A DNA stretch of 9,393 nt from JBLHKS01 sp047620505. Lineage in GTDB: Bacteria > Verrucomicrobiota > Verrucomicrobiia > Verrucomicrobiales > DEV007. A program made the position numbers and the translations under genes. Position 1 is the first letter of the stretch, and every line of letters starts with the position of its first letter. Where the stretch lies: assembly GCA_047620505.1 (NCBI GenBank), contig JBLHKS010000254.1:1-9393 (forward strand), read 5' to 3'. The notes under the pieces are model-generated. The model worked only from the letters and a program-made list of their open reading frames with translations, was not told where the DNA came from and did no database searches. Shown in pieces: positions 1-5,531 of this stretch.

Positions 1-1
1 C

Positions 2-2248
2 GGCGATTTTCTTTCGCCTTCGGTCGCGTCGTCGGTTTTTCAAGGTCGCGAAATGATCGAGACCCTTAACGCGCTCCCGTTGACGATCGCGACGGTAGGA
101 AATCACGAGTTCGATTTTGGCGTGCCAACTTTGCTCGACCGGATGAAGGACGCAGATTTCAACTGGGTGATCGCGAACATTTCTGATGCCGATTCCGGGC
201 AGCCAATCGGCGGAGCTAAGCCTTGGCTGATCAAGGAGTTCGGAGATCTGAAAGTCGGCTTCATCGGCCTGTGCTTAACGGGCGAGGAAATCATGGAGAA
301 GAAGAAAGCCGGCGCTGTCTTCGCCGACCCATTTGAGGTCGCTACGATCGAGATTCCAAAGATGAAGGAAGGTGGGGCCGATGTGATCGTCGCGATGACT
401 CACCTGACCTTCGCTGACGATGTACGGCTTGCGCAGAAGTTTCCTGACATTGATCTAATTCTGGGCGGACATGAACATTTCGCGATCACTTCGTTTGTTG
501 GCTCAACGCTCGTTTCCAAGGCGGATTCCGACGCGAGAACGGTTGCTCGTCACGACCTGATTCGGCGCGGGCCAGACTTGCCGGTTGAACGACATTTCCA
601 GCTGGTTCCGATCGACGAATCTTACGAAGATAAGCCAGAAGTTGCCGATGTTGTTAAGAAATTCGAGGTCCAACTCGCCGAGGCTCTGAACGAGGTTGTT
701 GGGAAAAGCGAAGTCCAACTCAGCGCGGTTTCTGAGCAAGTCCGGTCACGCGAAGTCAACCTCGGAAACTTCTTCGCGGACGCGATGCGCGAAGCCACCG
801 ACGCCGACGTCGCGATCGTCAACAGCGGCTCGATTCGATCGAACACGACCTACGGCCCGGGCGACATCACGAGACGCGATCTCCTTGCGATGCATCCGTT
901 TGGAGGGACGGCGACGAAAGTCGAAATCGACGGCGCGACGCTCAAGGCGACTCTCGAAAACGGAGTTTCCCAAATTGGTCAAGCGGCTGGCAGATTCCCC
1001 CAGGTTTCCGGGATCAAATTCAAGGTCGAGCCTTCAGCAGCTGCTGGAGCGCGCGTCAGCGACATTCGTGTGCTCGGCAAACCGATCAACCTCAGCCAGA
1101 ATTTCGTCGTCTCGATCAACGATTACATGTTGGCTGGCGGCGACGGCTACGAAATGCTCACGACCGCGAAGGTGCTTCTCAACGCCGAGTCTTCACCACT
1201 TTTGGTCAACGCTCTGGAAGAGCGGCTGGGCAGGCTGAAAACCATCGCTCCGAAGGTCGAGGGCCGGATCGAAATCGGAGGAGCGAAGGCCGTGGTTGCG
1301 CAGGCGAAGACTCCTCTGATTTTGGATACGGACATGGGAATTGATAGCGTTCTTGGGATGCTCTACCTTTTGAAAGCTCCCGAAATTGACCTCCTTGCGA
1401 TCACCGTGGTTAACGGAATTTCAGAGGTCGTCCCGGGTGCCGAAAATGCTCGCCGAATTTGCGCGCTAACCGGAAACGCGGATCTTCCCATCGGAGTTGG
1501 GCAGCCGGGACCGCTTCAAGGCGATCGAGCTTTTCCCGATTTCTGGCGAAAGTCAGCCAACACTCTCGGAGGTGAAGCGACTCAGCAGCTGCTGCCCGTT
1601 GTTTCGAATCCGGGGACTGAATTGAAGGCAGAAGAAGTGATTCTTCAACAGCTGAGAGACAGCGCCGAACCGGTTTCGATCGTCGCGATGGGGCCGCTAA
1701 CCAATGTCGCCCAAGCGTTGAAAGAGGATCCGTCGGCGTCGAAGAAAATTGAGCAAATCATCGTGATGGGAGGGGCGATCGAGCAAGCTGGGAACGTCGA
1801 CAAGCCGTACGTTGGAATTCACAACAGCGTGGCGGAGTGGAATTTTTATCTGGATCCTGACGCTGCCAAAATCGTGCTCGAAAGCGGAGTCAAAGTTCTG
1901 CTGCTTCCGCTCGACGCAACCCACAACCTGCCGATTTCACCTGAGTTCGTCGAGCGCATCGCCAAGGCACCGAGGGATCAAACCACCGAGCTGCTTTTGG
2001 GCCTCCTGAAAGCGGTCGAAGACGGGATCGACGGAGGTTGGTTCTTTTTCTGGGACACGCTCGCAGCAGTCGCCGTTGCGCAGCCGGAAATCCTCGCTAC
2101 CTACCCGGTTAAGATTGAAATCGAAATCGCTAACGAATCGACGCTCGGTCAGTCTCGAGTTTCGGAAAATGGAGTCGAAGTCAGAGTCAGCGAAGAAGTC
2201 AATCCCGGCGCTTTCGAGGAGCATTTCCTTGATGTTGTGCTCGATTGA
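2..2248 (+). CDS. 5'-nucleotidase / nucleoside hydrolase fusion protein (5' end outside window)
   Basis: The first in-frame ATG is at 53, but the frame is open to base 2 and the 17 codons before it (GDFLSPSVASSVFQGRE) continue the family pattern, so the true start lies outside the window. Numbering from the Met at 53: a metallophosphatase domain shows GNHEFD (16-21), TH (116-117) and GGHEH (138-142). The 5'-nucleotidase C-terminal domain covers about 218-405, with NSGSIR (257-262) and an AGGDGYEML segment near 361-369. After a short linker, about 421-731 is an inosine/uridine-type nucleoside hydrolase: DTD (425-427), GPLTN (547-551), MGG (572-574), AEWNFYLDP (594-602) and WD (667-668). In known families the first half releases phosphate from nucleoside monophosphates and the second hydrolyses nucleosides to base plus ribose, so this is plausibly a two-step nucleotide scavenger. 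The usual Asp-Asp pair of the hydrolase motif is Asp431-Ser432 here. The location is probably periplasmic, but the signal region is not visible. Confidence 0.9.
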   Translation, partial: GDFLSPSVASSVFQGREMIETLNALPLTIATVGNHEFDFGVPTLLDRMKDADFNWVIANISDADSGQPIGGAKPWLIKEFGDLKVGFIGLCLTGEEIMEKKKAGAVFADPFEVATIEIPKMKEGGADVIVAMTHLTFADDVRLAQKFPDIDLILGGHEHFAITSFVGSTLVSKADSDARTVARHDLIRRGPDLPVERHFQLVPIDESYEDKPEVADVVKKFEVQLAEALNEVVGKSEVQLSAVSEQVRSREVNLGNFFADAMREATDADVAIVNSGSIRSNTTYGPGDITRRDLLAMHPFGGTATKVEIDGATLKATLENGVSQIGQAAGRFPQVSGIKFKVEPSAAAGARVSDIRVLGKPINLSQNFVVSINDYMLAGGDGYEMLTTAKVLLNAESSPLLVNALEERLGRLKTIAPKVEGRIEIGGAKAVVAQAKTPLILDTDMGIDSVLGMLYLLKAPEIDLLAITVVNGISEVVPGAENARRICALTGNADLPIGVGQPGPLQGDRAFPDFWRKSANTLGGEATQQLLPVVSNPGTELKAEEVILQQLRDSAEPVSIVAMGPLTNVAQALKEDPSASKKIEQIIVMGGAIEQAGNVDKPYVGIHNSVAEWNFYLDPDAAKIVLESGVKVLLLPLDATHNLPISPEFVERIAKAPRDQTTELLLGLLKAVEDGIDGGWFFFWDTLAAVAVAQPEILATYPVKIEIEIANESTLGQSRVSENGVEVRVSEEVNPGAFEEHFLDVVLD
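1035..1046. repeat. Dispersed palindrome CAGCAGCTGCTG, copy 1
   Basis: This perfect 12-bp palindrome lies inside the nucleotidase fusion gene, read in the Ala frame as part of SAAAG. It is one of five exact copies in the window. Confidence 0.6.
1583..1594. repeat. Dispersed palindrome CAGCAGCTGCTG, copy 2
   Basis: This exact copy is 548 bases after copy 1 in the same gene, but in the nucleoside-hydrolase half and in a different reading frame (Gln-Gln-Leu-Leu). Confidence 0.6.
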
Positions 2249-2260
2249 TCGTCAGCGATC
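2247..2260. terminator. Small stem-loop spanning two convergent stop codons
   Basis: GATCG and CGATC pair around the loop TCAG. A T-G wobble and a T-A pair can extend the stem to 2245-2262. The structure contains the TGA of the nucleotidase fusion (2246-2248) and the complementary-strand stop of the peroxidase (2252-2254), which are only 3 bases apart. There is no T-tract on either strand, so a terminator role is inferred from position alone and the stem is short. Confidence 0.3.
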
Positions 2261-3757
2261 GACTGGCAAGCCGCTAGGGACGCGTTCGGGAATCTCGGCG
2301 CGGAGATCGATGCTATAGCGATCTGTCAGGGCTTCCAAAAAGGCGACGAGGTCACGAATTTCGGCCTTTGTCAGGATTTTTCGAGGAAGAACATTGTGCG
2401 TCTCCAGCGAATTCCGGCTCGAGCTGTTCTTAAATGCCAAAAGGTCAAGTGCGTCGAGATCTGAACGACTCGGCAAGACCATGGAATTCGGATTGAACGC
2501 GCGAAGGCTTTGTCCGGGATCGGCGTGGTGGTCGACAACTTCTTCAAGAGTTGTGAAAGCACCGCTGTGGCCCCACGGACCGGTCAACGCAACGTTTCGC
2601 AGCGCGGGAGTCCGAAACTTGTAGCGGTCTGAGGCCGATTTCGATGCGTTTTCCCGCCCGAAATCGTCGTGACCGCCGTAGCCATCTCCTTTTCCAGGTC
2701 CGATCTGAGGCATCCCGATTGCGTGGAATTCGTGGTCTGTCAGGAAATCTCCCGAGTGGCAGGACGCGCAATTCGCGCGGCCAAAAAACAGATCCATCCC
2801 ACGGATTTCAGCGGCGCTCAGCGAATCTCTTCCGCGCAAATATTCGTCGAATGGGCTCTCGTCGGCGCGGAAAGCGACCGTTTCATAAGCAGCGATCGCG
2901 TTCGCCACGTGGACGAAGCGGATGTCGGAACCGCTGCGAATTTCAGTGGGAAACGCATCGTGGAATCGCTCGGCGTATTCCGGAATCTCGCGAATTCGAT
3001 CCGCGAGCAAGTCCCAGACGCCGCCCTGGCCCGCGAATTTCTCAGCAGCTGCTGCGTTGGCGATCGGATTTTCGCCCTTTTGGCCGGCCATCTCCGCCGC
3101 CGAGGTAACCGGGAACATCGCCTGAGCCGCGAGCGCGTTTTCCAGACCTTTTGGAAGCTGCGATCCCGCCGGCGATTTGAAACCCGACGCTTCGGATCGG
3201 TTTTTCGCGACACGCCCGTCGTGAAACAAAACCGTGTATTCGCGAGCGCCGAGATTGAAGAGGGCAGGGGAGTTTCGAGGAATCCGTTCCTCAACTGCGT
3301 CGGAGCCGTAACCCAGAGACCGTTGCAAACCGATTCCTTCGCCTCCTTCGCCGATTCCTAGCGAAAGAGCATCGCTGGTGGCGGTTCGCGGATGATGGCA
3401 AGTCGCACAGGAAATGTTGCGGTTGCCGCTGAGGATGTTGTCAAAAAAAAGAAGCCGCCCGAGAAGAACTTTCTCGAAGGGCGGCCGTCCGTTGTGGTGA
3501 AAATCGCTGTCGTTGATTGGAGCCGGAAAATTCGCGATCGAACTTCGAGGCGCGGTTTCATGGTGCTCCGTTTCGCGCAGATTTTGGTGAAAATCGTCGT
3601 CGGCAATTCGGGCCGACCGACGAAAATCGCCGTCCGGATGGAATTCGTTTCTAAATCGATCCTCATCGTGATGATGAAAGTCGTCGAGTTGAGCGGTGGC
3701 ACCTTGAATCAATGTCAGGGACGCGACCCAAGCGGGGTAGAAGAGGGAATTTTTCAT
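2252..3757 (-). CDS. Di-haem cytochrome c peroxidase / MauG-like protein with His-rich N-terminus
   Basis: The 501-residue product has two c-type haem sites, CATCH (117-121) and CASCH (330-334), spaced as in bacterial di-haem cytochrome c peroxidases. Other family segments are LLGRLLFFD (98-106), RNSPALFNLG (161-170) and FRTPALRNVALTGPWGHSG (381-399). Residues 1-22 look like a Sec signal peptide with likely cleavage after ATA (20-22), which implies a periplasmic protein. The family reduces hydrogen peroxide with electrons from small cytochromes or, in MauG-like members, oxidises other substrates; the sequence does not decide between these. Residues 24-90 are unusual: rich in His, Asp and Arg, with repeated DFH or DFR units at about 26-28, 44-46, 55-57 and 85-87. 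The start is the only ATG placed ahead of the signal peptide, and no Shine-Dalgarno sequence precedes it. The TauE/SafE gene lies 63 bases upstream on the same strand. Confidence 0.92.
   Translation of the reverse strand: MKNSLFYPAWVASLTLIQGATAQLDDFHHHDEDRFRNEFHPDGDFRRSARIADDDFHQNLRETEHHETAPRSSIANFPAPINDSDFHHNGRPPFEKVLLGRLLFFDNILSGNRNISCATCHHPRTATSDALSLGIGEGGEGIGLQRSLGYGSDAVEERIPRNSPALFNLGAREYTVLFHDGRVAKNRSEASGFKSPAGSQLPKGLENALAAQAMFPVTSAAEMAGQKGENPIANAAAAEKFAGQGGVWDLLADRIREIPEYAERFHDAFPTEIRSGSDIRFVHVANAIAAYETVAFRADESPFDEYLRGRDSLSAAEIRGMDLFFGRANCASCHSGDFLTDHEFHAIGMPQIGPGKGDGYGGHDDFGRENASKSASDRYKFRTPALRNVALTGPWGHSGAFTTLEEVVDHHADPGQSLRAFNPNSMVLPSRSDLDALDLLAFKNSSSRNSLETHNVLPRKILTKAEIRDLVAFLEALTDRYSIDLRAEIPERVPSGLPVDR
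3043..3054. repeat. Dispersed palindrome CAGCAGCTGCTG, copy 3
   Basis: This exact copy is inside the cytochrome c peroxidase gene, read on the minus strand in the Ala frame (NAAAAE, residues 234-239). Confidence 0.6.
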
Positions 3758-3782
3758 GGTTCGAAAAACTGGTGTTGTCCGA

Positions 3783-3801
3783 CTGATTTTGTCGAAATCA
3801 G
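3783..3801. promoter_or_regulatory. 7-bp hairpin between the TauE/SafE and peroxidase genes
   Basis: CTGATTT and AAATCAG form a perfect 7-bp stem around a 5-base loop in the 63-base gap between two minus-strand genes. GGTTCGAA (3758-3765) and TTCGAACC (3812-3819) form an outer 8-bp inverted repeat around it. No T-tract follows immediately on the minus strand. It could be a weak terminator or attenuator, or an operator for the peroxidase gene; the sequence does not distinguish these. Confidence 0.3.
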
Positions 3802-3820
3802 CCCTCAGTTATTCGAACCG

Positions 3821-4192
3821 TTATTTGATCAGCATCTGAACGGCCGCTGCGATCATGAAAACGGCGAAAATCCGCCGAAGGGTTGCCGGCGTTAAAATCC
3901 CCGCGAGGTAGGCACCGCCCACGACTCCAATCAGCGCGCCGATCGCAATAAAAATCGCGACGCGCCAATCGGGCGTGATGTCAGGATTCGCGTGGTAGCG
4001 CCAGGCCCCCATCAGGGCCATCGGAACCATCACTGCGAGCGAAAGTGCTTGAGCCGCCTGCTGTTGATGTTGAAACCCCAGAACGAGGACCGGAACCATG
4101 ATGATGCCCGCGCCAACGCCAAGAGTTCCGCTGAGCAGACCACTGGCGATGCCGACAAGAATGAAGATCCACCATTGATCGGGCAAGTTCAT
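3821..4192 (-). CDS. Half-length TauE/SafE family membrane protein
   Basis: The 123-residue, strongly hydrophobic product has the glycine-rich family signature SGTLGVGAGIIMVPVL (21-36). Hydrophobic segments suitable for membrane helices lie at about 7-40 (probably two), 48-66, 76-100 and 104-122. Family members are often about 240-270 residues, built from two similar halves, and export or import sulfur compounds and related organic anions. This protein corresponds to one half and ends cleanly after four probable helices, so it may be a natural single-repeat form that works as a dimer. That is inference, as is any substrate. The ATG at 4192 gives a short hydrophilic lead before the first helix, and no Shine-Dalgarno sequence precedes it. 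It lies upstream of the cytochrome c peroxidase and may share its transcript. Confidence 0.75.
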   Translation of the reverse strand: MNLPDQWWIFILVGIASGLLSGTLGVGAGIIMVPVLVLGFQHQQQAAQALSLAVMVPMALMGAWRYHANPDITPDWRVAIFIAIGALIGVVGGAYLAGILTPATLRRIFAVFMIAAAVQMLIK

Positions 4193-4234
4193 CGATCGAC
4201 TCAGGCATCGTTTGCGGGAGTGCGCAAGGTCGGC

Positions 4235-4246
4235 CAGCAGTTGCTG
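4235..4246. repeat. One-mismatch copy of the dispersed 12-bp palindrome
   Basis: CAGCAGTTGCTG differs at one base from the perfect palindrome found five times in coding sequence. It is the only near-copy found outside a gene and lies 21 bases before the first DnaA-box match. Confidence 0.4.
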
Positions 4247-4267
4247 ACAGCGGCGTTGTGGGAAGAG

Positions 4268-4276
4268 TGTGAATAA
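4268..4276 (-). promoter_or_regulatory. DnaA-box match 1
   Basis: TGTGAATAA is the reverse complement of TTATTCACA, a perfect match to the bacterial DnaA-box consensus TTATNCACA. It lies in an 11-base direct repeat (AGTGTGAATAA at 4266-4276) shared with box 2. A single 9-mer match can arise by chance; its weight comes from the identical, same-orientation partner in the same gap. Confidence 0.45.
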
Positions 4277-4477
4277 CTGGTGAAAAAGCGCTCAACCACG
4301 GGGAAAACCAACGTCGTATGTATGCTTATTCTCTCACGGCAGGCAGCAATTTCAGTGCTTTTGAAGGAAAGTTCTTAGTGACTTATCAGGAAAATTCTTA
4401 CGGAAGAGAAAAGTCCTCGGCTTCAAGATTGAATTCTCGAAATTTTGCGTCAATTTTGGATCCTGTATCGTTGTTAA

Positions 4478-4531
4478 GACGCTCAATATGAACGAGTTAC
4501 TGGTGATCCTTCGCTTGGATTTCTGAGCGTC
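4478..4531. repeat. 8-bp inverted repeat in the intergenic region
   Basis: GACGCTCA (4478-4485) and TGAGCGTC (4524-4531) are perfect inverted copies separated by 38 bases, at the right edge of the AT-rich stretch. The role is unknown: a protein-binding dyad or a long hairpin are both possible, and an 8-bp match over this distance could be chance. Confidence 0.25.
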
Positions 4532-4589
4532 GAACGTTTTGATCTGGGAATCTGAACCGCCCAAAAATTGTCATAGATTACTGGTCAGA

Positions 4590-4633
4590 TGTTCCACGTA
4601 GGAGATCCGGCCGTTCCACAATCACGTGGAACA
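4590..4633. promoter_or_regulatory. Split parS-like inverted repeat
   Basis: TGTTCCACGT (4590-4599) and ACGTGGAACA (4624-4633) form a perfect 10-bp inverted repeat separated by 24 bases. Chromosomal parS, the ParB-binding site, is typically TGTTNCACGTGNAACA, so each arm holds a full half-site plus the two bases next to the centre. A third GTTCCAC at 4613-4619 gives an inner 7-bp hairpin with GTGGAAC (4626-4632) and a 6-base loop. No intact 16-bp parS is present. Alternatives are an operator for another regulator or a hairpin in the leader of the gene starting at 4741. Confidence 0.4.
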
Positions 4634-4686
4634 CGTCCGCCGCTCCGTGGCCGCAGCAAAGCCTCAAAAATACGCTCGAAACAAAG

Positions 4687-4695
4687 TGTGAATAA
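4687..4695 (-). promoter_or_regulatory. DnaA-box match 2
   Basis: This is a second perfect TGTGAATAA (TTATTCACA on the minus strand), in the same orientation as box 1 and 419 bases from it, within the repeated 11-mer AGTGTGAATAA (4685-4695). It lies 45 bases before the start of the 3D-domain gene, so a DnaA-dependent regulatory role is also possible. Confidence 0.45.
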
Positions 4696-4740
4696 GTAGG
4701 GAAGAACCGCGAAGGAATCTGGATTTCTCGATGAATCTAA

Positions 4741-5514
4741 ATGCCGACTCCCTGGCATCTGCTAACCTCTCGCGTGCACTTCAGACTTTTTGTTCCACGG
4801 ATTTTGTTTGCCTGGATTCTGGCGACCTCACCGGTAACCGCCAGTCCTCTCCTCGCGCTGAGCGAACCACGCGAAGGGCTGCTCGGCGATGAGACGGAAT
4901 TCGCCCAAATCTCGGTTCCCGCCGAAGTTTCGATCGGTGGCGGGAGCTACGCCGGGCACCTCAAACGGCTTCAGTCGCACTATTTCGCGACTCGCGGCAA
5001 ACACCCGCCGATCTACTACTTTTTCTGCACGGTTTACTACACGCCGCGTGAAAGCGGCTTTGTCGGAGCTAACGGATTCGACATGACGCCGGACAAGCGG
5101 CTTCGCGGTCGCGTTTTCCCTAAAAGCTACGTCAACGCCGTGAGAGTCGAGGGCTTTGGCCGGCTTGCGGAGCCGACTTCGGGTGGAAGCGACTACATCA
5201 ATTATGAGGGCGGCTACTACAAACGGACGCTCGGAAACCGGAACAACACGCTGGTCGATCGGACGTCAGCCGCCGTCTACCGCCGTCATCCGTTGCTTGG
5301 GAAAGGAACTCCGCTGCGGACGTTCGACCCGTTCATCTACAACTGCTTCGGCGGCTCAAATTTCGAATGCGCAGACACCGGCGGAGGCCTCGCGCACGCG
5401 CAAATCGACCTTTATTGGGGTGAGGATGATCCTCTCGACGCGCTCCACATTTACGAGCCCGCCAGCTGCCCGATCAACGTGCGTTGGATCGTTCCGGTGA
5501 TCATCGACGAGTGA
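4741..5514 (+). CDS. Predicted secreted 3D-domain (MltA-like barrel) protein
   Basis: The 257-residue product begins with a basic then hydrophobic stretch (LFVPRILFAWILATSPVTA, 16-34), which looks like a signal peptide cleaved near TASP. The C-terminal part resembles the 3D domain named for its conserved aspartates, found in MltA and in Rpf/YabE-type peptidoglycan-acting proteins: YYTPRESGF (99-107), then ADTGGGLAHAQIDLYWGEDD (211-230) with Asp212 and Asp223. Compared with typical 3D domains, the region between these blocks (about 110-200) is long and rich in Tyr, Arg and Gly. Four cysteines follow the signal region (96, 202, 210, 243), so disulfides are possible after export. The likely location is periplasm or envelope and the likely target peptidoglycan, but activity is inferred from motif resemblance only; no separate catalytic or binding domain is recognised. 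The ATG at 4741 has no Shine-Dalgarno sequence. The upstream ATG at 4731 is in another frame. Confidence 0.6.
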   Translation: MPTPWHLLTSRVHFRLFVPRILFAWILATSPVTASPLLALSEPREGLLGDETEFAQISVPAEVSIGGGSYAGHLKRLQSHYFATRGKHPPIYYFFCTVYYTPRESGFVGANGFDMTPDKRLRGRVFPKSYVNAVRVEGFGRLAEPTSGGSDYINYEGGYYKRTLGNRNNTLVDRTSAAVYRRHPLLGKGTPLRTFDPFIYNCFGGSNFECADTGGGLAHAQIDLYWGEDDPLDALHIYEPASCPINVRWIVPVIIDE

Positions 5515-5531
5515 ACGGTCACCCGATGATC
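5499..5531. terminator. Two-part stem-loop over convergent stop codons
   Basis: The outer arms GATCATCG (5499-5506) and CGATGATC (5524-5531) pair perfectly. Inside them GTGA (5511-5514) pairs with TCAC (5519-5522) around ACGG. The structure includes both stop codons, the 3D-domain gene TGA at 5512-5514 and the icd stop at 5519-5521. It is symmetric, so it could act on both transcripts, but neither strand has a following T-tract. Confidence 0.45.

Larger units (their letters stand above)
4193..4740. other. AT-rich divergent intergenic region; candidate origin/partition region
   Basis: No convincing gene is seen in these 548 bases, which separate a minus-strand gene on the left from a plus-strand gene on the right. 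Positions 4321-4500 contain 70 G or C out of 180 (39%) by hand count, well below the flanking genes. The gap holds two DnaA-box matches, a split parS-like inverted repeat, an 8-bp inverted repeat and a near-copy of the dispersed 12-bp palindrome, each listed separately. The promoters of both flanking genes must lie here too, but no convincing -35/-10 pair was found. Confidence 0.45.

Noticed and set aside
696..1238. Open frame of 180 codons in another plus-strand frame inside the nucleotidase fusion
   Set aside because: It is Ser/Arg-rich shadow translation; the main frame carries the conserved 5'-nucleotidase C-terminal motifs through the same bases.
2669..3361. Open frame of 230 codons on the plus strand opposite the peroxidase gene
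   Set aside because: It is fully antisense to the two-haem coding region with no motif of its own, so it is explained by codon bias.
3981..4295. 104-codon minus-strand frame overlapping the TauE/SafE gene
   Set aside because: It overlaps the membrane-protein frame that has the clear family signature, and its own translation is low-complexity with Ser, Arg and Gly.
4352..4564. Possible 70-residue minus-strand gene in the central gap
   Set aside because: It begins with TTG, has no ribosome-binding site or recognisable motif, and lies in the AT-rich non-coding stretch where such a frame is expected by chance.
4568..4596. TTGTCA as a -35 box for the gene starting at 4741
   Set aside because: The sequence 17 bases downstream (GTTCCA) does not resemble a -10 box, so no promoter is called.
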